From assembly GCA_016764435.1 (NCBI GenBank), contig JAESRX010000009.1, forward strand, positions 16,452-80,451: a stretch of DNA of 64,000 bases, given 5' to 3'. The translations under genes and the position numbers were made by a program. The notes beneath the pieces are model-generated. The model was not told where the DNA came from and made no database searches. It saw only the letters and a program-made list of their open reading frames with translations. Positions within the stretch are counted from its first letter, which is position 1. Each line of letters begins with the position of its first letter. This DNA comes from Flavobacteriaceae bacterium (GTDB lineage: Bacteria > Bacteroidota > Bacteroidia > Flavobacteriales > Flavobacteriaceae). Positions 19,570-30,263 of the stretch are shown here, piece after piece.

Positions 19570-19593
19570 TTTTTTAATTTCGTAATTTAACCG

Positions 19594-19601
19594 CAAACAT
19601 A
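19594..19601 (-). promoter_or_regulatory. -7 promoter box for the LEA-ribD-transporter operon
   Basis: Minus-strand TATGTTTG matches TAnnTTTG, with a TTG 20 bases further upstream (minus strand, 19624-19622). It overlaps an upstream in-frame ATG and so fixes the lipoprotein start at 19569. The -33 element lies inside the start of the divergent acetyltransferase gene. Confidence 0.6.
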
Positions 19602-19613
19602 AGCTTTCTAACG

Positions 19614-20102
19614 ATGAACTCCAATATTCACATACGCCCTATTAAAAAAAAGGACAACAAAAAAATAGCCACAATGATTCGGACTGTTTTAGAAGAATTC
19701 AAGGTACCGAAACAAGGAACTGCCTATGCAGACCCTCATTTAGACACGCTATTTGAAACCTATACGCAAGACAGGTCTGCCTATTTCATCCTAGAAAAAG
19801 AAGGAGAAATAATTGGAGGAGCAGGCATCATGCCCCTCGAGGAAAGTGATCACAATAGCTGTGAACTTCAAAAAATGTACCTCACAAGCAGTGTAAGAGG
19901 AATTGGATTGGGCGCTATAATGATGAAAAAATGTCTTAATTTTGCAAAAAATAACGAATTTGATCAATGTTATTTAGAAACCCTACCTTATATGAAGGCT
20001 GCTCAAGTCTTGTATAAAAAAGCAGGATTTCGCCCCCTAGAAAAACGCATTGGAAACACAGGGCATTTCTCCTGTAACGTTTGGATGCTTAAAGATGTAT
20101 AA
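19614..20102 (+). CDS. GNAT family N-acetyltransferase
   Basis: A 162-residue acetyltransferase. The acetyl-CoA binding loop is seen in LTSSVRGIGLGAIMMKKCL (R-G-I-G-L-G), preceded by the ELQKMYL strand and followed by a CYLETLPYMKAAQVLYKKAGF segment typical of the fold. The substrate is unknown. It lies immediately upstream of prmC, whose ATG follows its stop by one base (or overlaps it if an earlier ATG is used). Confidence 0.9.
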   Translation: MNSNIHIRPIKKKDNKKIATMIRTVLEEFKVPKQGTAYADPHLDTLFETYTQDRSAYFILEKEGEIIGGAGIMPLEESDHNSCELQKMYLTSSVRGIGLGAIMMKKCLNFAKNNEFDQCYLETLPYMKAAQVLYKKAGFRPLEKRIGNTGHFSCNVWMLKDV

Positions 20103-20103
20103 A

Positions 20104-20955
20104 ATGACCGTAAAAAATTACAAGAAACACTTTTTATCGAACTTAGAAGACCTGTATCCGAATACGGAAGCACTTTCTTTCTTCTACCTGTTGGCCGAAG
20201 AGATTATAGGATTCTCACGAGTAGACTTAGTCCTAGACGCCGACTCCATCATTGAGGAAATACCCCTAAAAAAATGGAACCAAGCGCTCTCGCAATTAAA
20301 AGCACACAAGCCCTTGCAATATATAATAGGAAGCACCGAATTTTACGGACTGCCTTTTAAACTCAACGAACACACCTTAATTCCAAGGCCTGAGACTGAA
20401 GAATTAGTCGCTTGGATTCTTGAATCCATAGAAGATCCACTAAAAAACATTTCTATTTTAGATATCGGAACAGGCTCTGGCTGTATTGCCATTTCCTTGG
20501 CTAAAAACTTACCAAACGCACACATAACCGCCTACGATATTTCTAAAGAAGCATTGCAAACAGCCACGTCCAATGCCTCACTCAATAAAGTATCCGTCTC
20601 TTTTGAACAGGTAGACATTCTAGAAGCAACGGCCTTATCTCAAAAATTTGACATCATCGTAAGCAATCCTCCTTATGTACGTGACCTAGAGAAAAAAGAA
20701 ATTCAAAAAAACGTACTGGACTACGAACCACATACCGCTTTATTTGTCTCAGACAATAATCCCTTGCTTTTTTATGACAAAATCACGGCCTTGGCAAAAG
20801 AGCATTTGAAAGCCGAAGGATTGCTGTTTTTTGAAATCAATCAGTATTTAGGAAAAGAAACCGTCGCACTTGTAGAAAATCATGGCTTCCAACATATCCT
20901 TCTCAAACAGGATATGTTTAAGGCAGACCGAATGCTCAAAACCAACCTAGGTTAA
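20104..20955 (+). CDS. prmC: Release factor glutamine methyltransferase PrmC
   Basis: N5-methylates the Gln of the GGQ motif in release factors RF1 and RF2. The SAM site DIGTGSG (residues 120-126) and the catalytic NPPY (188-191) are both present, and the N-terminal helical release-factor-binding domain is intact. From the ATG at 20104 the protein is 283 residues, a normal length; an ATG at 20095 overlapping the previous gene is an alternative, and the one at 20050 is unlikely. No separate promoter was recognised, so cotranscription with the acetyltransferase is likely. Confidence 0.95.
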   Translation: MTVKNYKKHFLSNLEDLYPNTEALSFFYLLAEEIIGFSRVDLVLDADSIIEEIPLKKWNQALSQLKAHKPLQYIIGSTEFYGLPFKLNEHTLIPRPETEELVAWILESIEDPLKNISILDIGTGSGCIAISLAKNLPNAHITAYDISKEALQTATSNASLNKVSVSFEQVDILEATALSQKFDIIVSNPPYVRDLEKKEIQKNVLDYEPHTALFVSDNNPLLFYDKITALAKEHLKAEGLLFFEINQYLGKETVALVENHGFQHILLKQDMFKADRMLKTNLG

Positions 20956-21017
20956 AAGAGAAAAATAGCAAAGAGAAAAAAGAAGAGAGAGAATAGAGGA
21001 AAGAAAATAGAGAATAG

Positions 21018-21025
21018 TATCTTTG
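21018..21025 (+). promoter_or_regulatory. -7 promoter box for trmD
   Basis: TATCTTTG ends 4 bases before the ATG at 21030, which predicts transcription starting at the start codon itself, a leaderless message. A 60-base purine-rich stretch of AAGAGA-type sequence precedes it. Confidence 0.6.
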
Positions 21026-21029
21026 CCCC

Positions 21030-21701
21030 ATGCGCATAGATATTATTACAGTTTCACCAGATTTGATTAAAAGTCCCTTTGAATTTTCAATTATGAAAAG
21101 GGCGATTGACAAGCAAATGGCCGAAGTACATTTTCATGACCTTCGAAAATTCGCTTTGAATAAATACGGAAAAATAGACGACTACCAATTTGGAGGTGGT
21201 GCTGGCATGGTTTTAATGATAGAACCCATAGACGCATGCATCAGCCAACTAAAAAAGGAGCGCGACTATGACGAGATCATTTATATGACTCCGGATGCTC
21301 CTACCTTAAATCAGCGGACTGCGAATACCTTATCCATGGCCGAAAACATCTTGATTTTATGTGGTCATTATAAAGGAGTGGATCACAGAATTCGTGAAAT
21401 GCACATCACCAAGGAAATATCTATTGGCGATTATGTATTGAGCGGTGGAGAATTAGGAGCCGTGGTTTTATGTGATGCAATAATCCGATTAATCCCAGGT
21501 GTTTTAGGCGATGAAACCTCTGCCTTGACAGATTCATTTCAGGACGATTTACTCTCACCTCCAGTGTATACCAGACCCGCAGAATACAAAGGAATGAAAG
21601 TTCCGGAAGTATTACTTTCAGGAAATTTCCCTAAAATAGACGACTGGCGTACGGAACAAGCACTTTCAAGAACAGAATCTATCAGGCCCGATTTACTTTA
21701 A
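21030..21701 (+). CDS. trmD: tRNA (guanine-N1)-methyltransferase TrmD
   Basis: Methylates G37 of tRNAs to prevent frameshifting. The SPOUT-type knot is represented by [11 protein letters not shown] (110-120) and [11 protein letters not shown] (131-141), and the N-terminal GGGAGMV block at 55-61 is conserved. The length of 223 fits. The usual partner rplS lies 106 bases downstream but has its own promoter, so coupling is looser here than in the proteobacterial rpsP-rimM-trmD-rplS operon; rpsP and rimM are not present. Confidence 0.97.
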   Translation: MRIDIITVSPDLIKSPFEFSIMKRAIDKQMAEVHFHDLRKFALNKYGKIDDYQFGGGAGMVLMIEPIDACISQLKKERDYDEIIYMTPDAPTLNQRTANTLSMAENILILCGHYKGVDHRIREMHITKEISIGDYVLSGGELGAVVLCDAIIRLIPGVLGDETSALTDSFQDDLLSPPVYTRPAEYKGMKVPEVLLSGNFPKIDDWRTEQALSRTESIRPDLL

Positions 21702-21710
21702 CCAGAACAC

Positions 21711-21740
21711 TTGTTAAATAAAAAAAAAGAAGTACTTTTG
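21711..21740 (+). promoter_or_regulatory. Promoter of rplS (-33 TTG, -7 TACTTTTG)
   Basis: TTG at 21711-21713 and TACTTTTG at 21733-21740 are 19 bases apart. Transcription should start near 21746, leaving a leader of about 60 bases ahead of the rplS ATG, long enough for a regulatory structure although none was identified. Confidence 0.75.
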
Positions 21741-21807
21741 CGTTTCCAAAACCAACCTCTGACGAGAATCGTGAATGTTGCTTTTGAAAACTATTATACA
21801 AGAAAAC

Positions 21808-22158
21808 ATGGAAGCATTAATTAAATTCGTACAAGACGAGTTTGTTGCTAAAAACAAATTTGAAGATTTCAAAGCAGGAGATACAATCACTGTATATTAC
21901 GAAATTAAAGAGGGAGACAAAACAAGAACTCAGTTTTTTAGAGGTGTAGTAATTCAACGTAGAGGAGCAGGAGCTTCAGAAACGTTTACTATCCGTAAAA
22001 TGTCAGGTGCATTTGGTGTAGAGCGTATCTTCCCAATTAACTTACCTGCAATTCAAAAAATTGAAGTAAACAAACACGGTAAAGTACGTAGAGCTCGTAT
22101 TTTCTATTTTAGAGGACTTACTGGTAAGAAAGCTAGAATTACTGAAAAAAGACGTTAA
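21808..22158 (+). CDS. rplS: 50S ribosomal protein L19
   Basis: A component of the large ribosomal subunit at the subunit interface. The 116-residue protein starts MEALIKFVQDEFV and contains the conserved FKAGDTITVYYEI, the RTQFFRGVVIQRRG segment and KVRRARIFYFRG near the end. The ATG at 21808 is the conserved start; an upstream in-frame ATG at 21775 lies in the leader and would add 11 unrelated residues. Codon use is typical of a highly expressed gene. A strong terminator follows. Confidence 0.98.
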   Translation: MEALIKFVQDEFVAKNKFEDFKAGDTITVYYEIKEGDKTRTQFFRGVVIQRRGAGASETFTIRKMSGAFGVERIFPINLPAIQKIEVNKHGKVRRARIFYFRGLTGKKARITEKRR

Positions 22159-22185
22159 TTTTTGCTTTAGCAAAAAAACGATTCT

Positions 22186-22220
22186 AAAAAAGGCTGTTTG
22201 TCAAAAACAGCCTTTTTTTT
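22186..22220 (+). terminator. Intrinsic terminator after rplS
   Basis: AAAAAAGGCTGTTT and its complement around a short loop, ending in a run of nine T, 28 bases after rplS. Confidence 0.9.
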
Positions 22221-22237
22221 TGTTATATACACAATAA

Positions 22238-24565
<2,328 letters not shown>

Positions 24566-24581
24566 GATTCTTTATAGCATT

Positions 24582-24629
24582 AAAAAAAAAGACATGTACA
24601 AAGCGAACGCTTAGACATGTCTTTTTTTT
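24582..24629 (+). terminator. Intrinsic terminator after icd
   Basis: AAAAAAAAAGACATGT pairs with ACATGTCTTTTTTTT; the loop itself contains the palindrome AAGCG-AACGCTT. It lies 17 bases past the icd stop. Confidence 0.85.
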
Positions 24630-24638
24630 ATGAAGCAC

Positions 24639-24670
24639 AAAAAAAGGGAAGCCTCCGCTCCCTTTTTTTT
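24639..24670 (-). terminator. Intrinsic terminator after the MscS channel gene
   Basis: AAAAAAAGGGA and TCCCTTTTTTTT arms around an 8-9 base loop, placed back to back with the icd terminator. Read on the minus strand it ends in a T-run just beyond the channel gene. Confidence 0.8.
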
Positions 24671-24692
24671 ACCTCAACATCAAGCTATTGTA

Positions 24693-25517
24693 CTACTTAC
24701 TCATGGTAACGACTCTTTGAGGAAGAGGCGCCTCATACTGTGCACTTACGAGTGCTTCTACTATTTTCTGTCTTGTATCCCAGTACACATCCCAATACCC
24801 TTCTACCGAAGCATACGGCAATGCAACTAATTCTATCGCGTTTTCTCCTAAATTATTCACCGCAACACGTGGTGCCGGATCTTTTAATACATTCACATCA
24901 TTCTTTAAAACCTCCTCTACAATGGTCATTGCTTTCTGCAAGTCTGATCCATAGCGAACTGCGAAGGCCATGTCCACCCGTAGGTTTCCAATACTTGTAT
25001 AATTAATGATTTTATTGGCCATAATAGTCCCGTTTGGAATGATGGCTGTTTTATTTTGAAAAGTCTCTATAATGGTCACAAACACGGAGATCTCTTTTAC
25101 AAAACCCAATTCTCCATTAATTTCTATCAAATCCCCTACCTTAAAAGGTCGGAAAAACAACAACATAATTCCGGCTGCTAAATGCCCTAATGAACCTTGG
25201 AATCCCAAGGCGATAGCCGCTCCAACAATCCCTAATAAAGCAATAAAGGAAGCCACATTTATACCTACGATACCCGCAACCGATATAAACAACACCGCTT
25301 TTAAAGAAACACTTATAATCATGGTTAAAAAAGGCTTTAAGGTCGCATCTAAATGCTTGGATTCAAACAACTTGCTCACACCTTTCATCAACAATCCTAC
25401 AAGCCAAAGCCCTATAATGAAGGCAACAATAGCCCCCAACACCCGTGGTGCCCAACTCCCAACCCCTTCCAGGATAGAATTCATAAATGTCGATAACGAT
25501 TCTGTAATTTCTGTCAT
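24693..25517 (-). CDS. Small-conductance mechanosensitive channel, MscS family
   Basis: Opens under membrane tension to release solutes after osmotic downshock. The 274-residue protein has hydrophobic helices at about 20-45, 65-85 and 90-110; the third, GIVGAAIALGFQGSLGHLAAGIMLLFF, is the Gly/Ala-rich pore helix of MscS. The beta domain follows with RPFKVGDLIEINGELGFVKEI and the C-terminal alpha/beta domain. Length is close to the E. coli protein. It is monocistronic. Confidence 0.94.
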   Translation of the reverse strand: MTEITESLSTFMNSILEGVGSWAPRVLGAIVAFIIGLWLVGLLMKGVSKLFESKHLDATLKPFLTMIISVSLKAVLFISVAGIVGINVASFIALLGIVGAAIALGFQGSLGHLAAGIMLLFFRPFKVGDLIEINGELGFVKEISVFVTIIETFQNKTAIIPNGTIMANKIINYTSIGNLRVDMAFAVRYGSDLQKAMTIVEEVLKNDVNVLKDPAPRVAVNNLGENAIELVALPYASVEGYWDVYWDTRQKIVEALVSAQYEAPLPQRVVTMSK

Positions 25518-25625
25518 AGCGAATAAATTTTTTAATTGTTCTTTTTAAATGTACACTATTTAGACACATTCCTCCTTAAAAGGTCACTAATTCACTACAA
25601 TTCGCTGTTATCGCTGATTTTTTAG

Positions 25626-25633
25626 TATTTTTG
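25626..25633 (+). promoter_or_regulatory. -7 promoter box for the small membrane protein
   Basis: TATTTTTG matches TAnnTTTG 17 bases ahead of the ATG at 25651, predicting a leader of about 12 bases. No convincing -33 element. Confidence 0.45.
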
Positions 25634-25650
25634 ATGACAAACATTCATTT

Positions 25651-25872
25651 ATGAGTACCAACAAATCATTACTGTACAAAGGAATTAAATACGAAGCCAT
25701 CGCCTTAGGATTCATCATCACAGCTCCTGTCCTTATCACCATCGGATTCAAAGCTTTAAAAGACGATAATTACAGCTGGCTTGTCATCGGATGCACCTTT
25801 GCTATTCTTGGTATCGGTCTCGGATTCAAAGGACTACAACTCATCGTTAATGCGTTCTTTGACGACAAATAA
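25651..25872 (+). CDS. Small membrane protein of unknown function
   Basis: A 73-residue protein with two hydrophobic segments (about residues 14-32 and 45-66) separated by a short charged turn KDDNYSW. This hairpin-like layout is common in small Flavobacteriia membrane proteins of unknown role. It is preceded by a well-placed -7 box and followed after 6 bases by the ATP-grasp gene, so the two are likely one transcript. I do not recognise the family. Confidence 0.65.
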   Translation: MSTNKSLLYKGIKYEAIALGFIITAPVLITIGFKALKDDNYSWLVIGCTFAILGIGLGFKGLQLIVNAFFDDK

Positions 25873-25878
25873 AAGACT

Positions 25879-26931
25879 ATGAAAGGAATAAAAAACTATG
25901 AATACTGGCCTTCTTACCTGTTTTACATTCCCTTAATCCCCTATGCCATTTACTTGGCAATTAAAGCCAGAAGTGGCGGTTTTTTCTACGCGGTGAACCC
26001 CGGTATTGAAAACAGTGGCGACGGGACAGAATCCAAATACAAAACACTGCAATTAATCCCCGAAGCCTTAAAGCCTGTCAGCATATACATTCCTAGAAAT
26101 AGTGACACCAAAACGGTCTTAAAAGCCCTGAACGACCAAGAGCTAAAATACCCTTTAATCATGAAGCCTGACCTTGGTTTCAGAGGGCTCTTTGTCAGTA
26201 AAATCAACAATATTCAAGCCCTTATTGCCTACCTAAAAAAACACAATAGCCTCCATCTAATCCTACAAGAATACATAGATTACCCCAACGAATGTGGGCT
26301 CCTTTTTTATAAAATACCTGGGCAAAAAAAAGGCGTCATTAGCTCCTTAACCTTTAAAGAATTTAGTGCTGTCACCGGGAACGGAACCCATAGTATTCAA
26401 GAACTTATCCTTCGCAATAAACGGACAAAACGCTATGCCACACTCCTCTTTAAATTAAATGCCCAGCAACTCACTAGCATCCCTGAAAAAGGTGCAGTAA
26501 TTCGTTTAAATAACATTGGAAATCACGCAAAAGGAACACGTTTTATAAATGCCAACCACCTTATTTCAAAGAAACTCACCAAAAGCTTCCAGCAGATAGC
26601 CTCCCAAATAAAAGGCTGGGACTATGGACGTTTAGATATCAAGTATCAAAACTTTAGCGATTTAGAGCAGGGAAAAAACATTAAAATCCTTGAAATAAAC
26701 GGCCTGATTTCTGAACCCACACACATGTATGATAGCCGTACAGGAAACTACATAAATTGCTTGCGAACGCTGAAAAAACATTGGAAAATCATTTTTACCA
26801 TTGCAAAGGCACACAAAAGGCATCAAACATCTCATTTTAAAAGTTTCCGTTCCTTTATAAAAACCCTAATAAAATTGAAGCATTATTCAACATCTATCAG
26901 GAAAATCACTAAAAAACACGATATTGAGTAA
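25879..26931 (+). CDS. ATP-grasp domain protein (D-Ala--D-Ala ligase-like)
   Basis: A 350-residue protein with an N-terminal hydrophobic stretch (about residues 11-28) and a central ATP-grasp fold: YPLIMKPDLGFRGLFVSK supplies the ATP-contacting Lys and glycine loop, LILQEYID the hinge, and KILEINGLISEPTHMYD the metal-binding Glu/Asn. The fold ligates a carboxylate to an amine or thiol via an acyl phosphate. Similar Bacteroidota proteins are loosely called D-alanine--D-alanine ligase, but the substrate is unknown and the N-terminal helix is not part of Ddl. The C-terminal 50 residues are very Lys-rich. Confidence 0.7.
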   Translation: MKGIKNYEYWPSYLFYIPLIPYAIYLAIKARSGGFFYAVNPGIENSGDGTESKYKTLQLIPEALKPVSIYIPRNSDTKTVLKALNDQELKYPLIMKPDLGFRGLFVSKINNIQALIAYLKKHNSLHLILQEYIDYPNECGLLFYKIPGQKKGVISSLTFKEFSAVTGNGTHSIQELILRNKRTKRYATLLFKLNAQQLTSIPEKGAVIRLNNIGNHAKGTRFINANHLISKKLTKSFQQIASQIKGWDYGRLDIKYQNFSDLEQGKNIKILEINGLISEPTHMYDSRTGNYINCLRTLKKHWKIIFTIAKAHKRHQTSHFKSFRSFIKTLIKLKHYSTSIRKITKKHDIE

Positions 26932-26959
26932 TTGTGGTTCCCCACATCAAAATATAATT

Positions 26960-26976
26960 AAAAAAGCGTAATTTTG
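26960..26976 (+). promoter_or_regulatory. -7 promoter box ahead of the fibre-array operon, in AAAAAAGCG context
   Basis: TAATTTTG at 26969-26976 matches TAnnTTTG and is preceded directly by AAAAAAGCG. The same context precedes the last gene of the array (39025-39042). It implies a leader of about 145 bases before the gene at 27127. Confidence 0.45.
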
Positions 26977-27126
26977 CCGAAAACAACTGAATACAGGCAG
27001 TTTAATTCTAAAACACCACCATTCATATCCAAGATTAAGCATTCTGTTAAAATCCGTTGAATTTAGAGTCAAACATGCTCACAAATGCATAGATTTGCCT
27101 CTCTATAATTGTTACCCAAATAGTTA

Positions 27127-27999
27127 ATGAAAAAAATTTTAATTATTCTCACTTTATTTTGCACCTTGAATATGCTAGGTCAAATTAAAATAGGAGACAA
27201 CCCTCAGACAATACACCCCAATTCTATCCTAGAGCTGGAGAGTACTGACCGTGCTTTTGTTTTGACAAGAGTTACGACCGCACAAATGAACGACATCCTT
27301 CCTTCTAGAGGGGCCATGGTTTATAATATTGACCAGAAATGTGTTTTTCAATTTGACGGAGTCCTTTGGAGGTCCTTATGTACCGAAAATACCGATGACC
27401 AAGAAATAGACTTCACTTTTGATGCCACCACGAACGAGCTTACGATAACCTTAGAAGATGGAGGTACCAAAACAGTGAGTATTGACAAGCTAGAAATTAA
27501 AGCTGGAAATGATGGAGACATCCTAACCACCGTAGGAACCAATGTAGAATGGACCAAACATATAGGTGCCGTTGCGGAGAGCTATTTAACCAGCAATCCT
27601 CAAGTCATAGGAAACACCTTTACCAATGTTGTTTTCGGGAACACAGGCGTCGTAGATGGGAGCAACTTTACCACCACTAATAATTCCATTATTATTAAAA
27701 CACCCGGTGTGTATAAAATTACCTACCGCGTGAGTTTGGAATTTAAAAGCGGAAACAACCGCTCTGAATCAGAATTTCAACTGGTACAAAATAACACCGT
27801 CATCCCAGGCTCTACCGCTTTCGGAAAGCATAGAAACTCTAGGAATAATAAAGACACGGCCACGGCCACACGAATTATAGAAGTATTTGGAACTGCTCCA
27901 CTAAGTGTAGCCATTGCCGTACAAGCAAAACACGTCTCCGGAGCTGCGACCTTACAAACCGTCGTAAACGCCACGACATTTTTAATAGAAAAACAATAA
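27127..27999 (+). CDS. Secreted protein with C1q/TNF-like head, first gene of the array
   Basis: A 290-residue protein with signal peptide MKKILIILTLFCTLNMLGQ. Residues 20-87 form a block common in Flavobacteriia surface proteins (NSILELES ... GFVLTRV-like FVLTRVTTAQMN ... GAMVYN ... FDGVLWRSLC). Residues 150-290 look like a C1q/TNF-type jelly-roll, with TPGVYKITYRVSLEF in the middle. The next gene has a related C-terminal head (YKVSYRVSLEMSGNTR), but this protein lacks the EGD ... YIGLxNG block. It is 48 bases upstream of the next gene with no terminator between. I propose a surface-exposed or secreted binding protein; the ligand is unknown. Confidence 0.7.
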   Translation: MKKILIILTLFCTLNMLGQIKIGDNPQTIHPNSILELESTDRAFVLTRVTTAQMNDILPSRGAMVYNIDQKCVFQFDGVLWRSLCTENTDDQEIDFTFDATTNELTITLEDGGTKTVSIDKLEIKAGNDGDILTTVGTNVEWTKHIGAVAESYLTSNPQVIGNTFTNVVFGNTGVVDGSNFTTTNNSIIIKTPGVYKITYRVSLEFKSGNNRSESEFQLVQNNTVIPGSTAFGKHRNSRNNKDTATATRIIEVFGTAPLSVAIAVQAKHVSGAATLQTVVNATTFLIEKQ

Positions 28000-28047
28000 A
28001 CCTTTATATAAAATAAATAATTTACAATCCCAAAACAATTTTAAATC

Positions 28048-30093
28048 ATGAAAAAAATATTACTTTTATTAGTCCTAGTCCTTGCAGTGCAAGTGTCTTA
28101 TGGGCAGGAAGAAACTTCACATCAGAAGTATACACAATCGGATATTACAGATTTCCAAACTAAATTTACTGCTGCAGAAGGAGATTTATACCAATTAGAT
28201 ACTGACAATAAAGTTTGGTATATTGGATTAAGTAACGGTTCTGTACGTTTATTAAGTAATGATATTACTGGTCCAGTAAAAGGAGTATATACATATACAA
28301 ACTCTGATGGTAGCACTGGAACTATTGACACAAATGGTTTAACAATTACCAATGTAATCGCTGGAAATAAAATTGCTACTATCACACAACCTGATGGTAC
28401 AACTACGGTAGACATAGATGAAACAATAACAACTATTACAGATCTAGTCCTTCCGGCTGATGGAAATTTAATAGCTACCTATACTAATGAAAAAGGAGAT
28501 GATTTTGTTATTACTGAGACACTAACATCTTTTACAGAAACACTAGTAGGTACTTATATATTTACTGATGAAAAAGGAGGTACCACAACAGTGAACAAAG
28601 CAGACATAACCGAAGGAATTTTTACTTTCACAAACAATGACGGTTCAGATGTTATAATTAACACAAATGGGCTTACTTTAACTGCTCCAATCACAGGACA
28701 CTTAATTACAAAAGTAACACAACCAAACGGGGTTGTTACGAATATTAATGAAACAATTACTTCAATCTCTGACGAAGATGACGGAAAAATAACGTTTAAT
28801 GATGAAAAAGGTACAACATCAACTGTAGTAAAAGCGAAAATAGTAGCTGGAGTAGCTGCTAGTGGAAAATACTTATACACAAATGGACTTGCAACGGACA
28901 ACTTAACCATAGAAACTGCAGCAAGTACGAATCCATTTAAAGATGCTGCTGCTACAGATGCAATGACTTCCTTAAATGTACAAGATGCAATTATAGAGTT
29001 AAAGGATGCTCTAGCTGACAACACTGTAAACGTTGATGAACTTTCAATAGTAGGAGATGGAAATACAACACCTCTTTCTGTTCAACTTTCTGGTAGTACT
29101 CTTGCACTAGTTGCTGACGGTATTAAAGTAGCAGACTTAGGAATTACAAATGCTCAATTAGCTTTAAAAGCAGTAACTTTATCTAAAATTGCTGATGGTT
29201 CAATTGATGAACAAATTATGCAATGGAACAATACATCAGGAAAATGGGAATTAGTTACATCAGAAGCAATACCAAGTGGTACTGCCGATGCACAATACCT
29301 ATATTGGAATAATACAACTAAAGAATGGTTTGCAAAAGATCCTACAGGAAATGCTTTAAAAGCTCAAACAGACGGTACTTTAGATGTTTTAGTTGATGAT
29401 TCTACTATTGAGATTAACGCAACAACAAATAAATTAGTTGTAAAAGATAATGGAATTACAACTGCTAAAATATTAGAAGGAGCAACAAACACCGTATTAA
29501 GAACAAGTAGTACTGATGTAACTGAATGGGCATTAATTGAAACCCAAAATATTAAAGACAGAACAGTTGCACCTATCGATTTAAAAGACGGTACAGCTGC
29601 TGACCAAATATTAAAGTGGGATGGTACTAACTGGATATTAGCAACTGCTAACACAGGGGCATTTGGAGAATTTATGGACATCACAGGAACGCAAACTATT
29701 GGAATAATAGACGCGAAAACTCCTATTGAATTTGGAACTACCAATACAATAACAAATGCAACTTATTATAGCGCTACAACAAACACAACTTTTAAAGTGC
29801 TAGTTGCTGGTACTTACAAAGTTTCTTACCGTGTAAGTTTAGAAATGAGTGGAAATACGAGAACAGGAGTTAATTTCAATTTATATAATTCAACAACATC
29901 AACTGACATTCCTGGAACATTTAGTTCTTTAGTTTTAAGAAACAAGCACTTTATGTACAACACAGCTACAGTTGTTAAAATTGTAGAATTTGAAAAAGAT
30001 AATGAATTTCAAGTTATCTCGACAAGATACAAAGGTAAAGCAGCAGCTACCACTGCTAAAAACGGTTCTTCTATTACAATAGAAAAACTATAA
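28048..30093 (+). CDS. Large secreted tail-fibre-like protein with C1q-type head
   Basis: 681 residues: signal peptide (1-19), then TAAEGDLYQLD ... VWYIGLSNGSVRLL, the N-terminal block shared by the array. Next come repeated beta modules of about 80 residues (YTNSDGSTGTIDTNGLTIT and FTNNDGSDVIINTNGLTLT are two copies), a long tail-fibre-like stretch with LNVQDAIIELKDAL and QILKWDGTNWILA-type segments (370-540), and a C1q/TNF-like head (about 545-681) homologous to that of the previous gene. Third codon positions are noticeably richer in A/T than in neighbouring genes, as expected for high expression or recent arrival. A terminator follows, so this and the previous gene form one unit. Confidence 0.75.
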   Translation: MKKILLLLVLVLAVQVSYGQEETSHQKYTQSDITDFQTKFTAAEGDLYQLDTDNKVWYIGLSNGSVRLLSNDITGPVKGVYTYTNSDGSTGTIDTNGLTITNVIAGNKIATITQPDGTTTVDIDETITTITDLVLPADGNLIATYTNEKGDDFVITETLTSFTETLVGTYIFTDEKGGTTTVNKADITEGIFTFTNNDGSDVIINTNGLTLTAPITGHLITKVTQPNGVVTNINETITSISDEDDGKITFNDEKGTTSTVVKAKIVAGVAASGKYLYTNGLATDNLTIETAASTNPFKDAAATDAMTSLNVQDAIIELKDALADNTVNVDELSIVGDGNTTPLSVQLSGSTLALVADGIKVADLGITNAQLALKAVTLSKIADGSIDEQIMQWNNTSGKWELVTSEAIPSGTADAQYLYWNNTTKEWFAKDPTGNALKAQTDGTLDVLVDDSTIEINATTNKLVVKDNGITTAKILEGATNTVLRTSSTDVTEWALIETQNIKDRTVAPIDLKDGTAADQILKWDGTNWILATANTGAFGEFMDITGTQTIGIIDAKTPIEFGTTNTITNATYYSATTNTTFKVLVAGTYKVSYRVSLEMSGNTRTGVNFNLYNSTTSTDIPGTFSSLVLRNKHFMYNTATVVKIVEFEKDNEFQVISTRYKGKAAATTAKNGSSITIEKL

Positions 30094-30106
30094 CACCCTA
30101 TTAAAC

Positions 30107-30140
30107 TTAAAAGTTGCTCCTACCCTGGAGCAGCTTTTAA
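30107..30140 (+). terminator. Intrinsic terminator after the second array gene
   Basis: TTAAAAGTTGCTCC pairs with GGAGCAGCTTTTAA (one G-U) around a six-base loop, 13 bases beyond the stop. The T-run is short, so termination strength is uncertain. Confidence 0.65.
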
Positions 30141-30263
30141 TAAAAGACTACGCCTACCAAATCATTAGAAACCCCCATTTTTAATGTATGTTTTTAAAAC
30201 TGCCCTCCCTAATTCGCAGTATTTAAAACTTCAAGTGACCGTTTATTTTTAATAAGTATAGCC

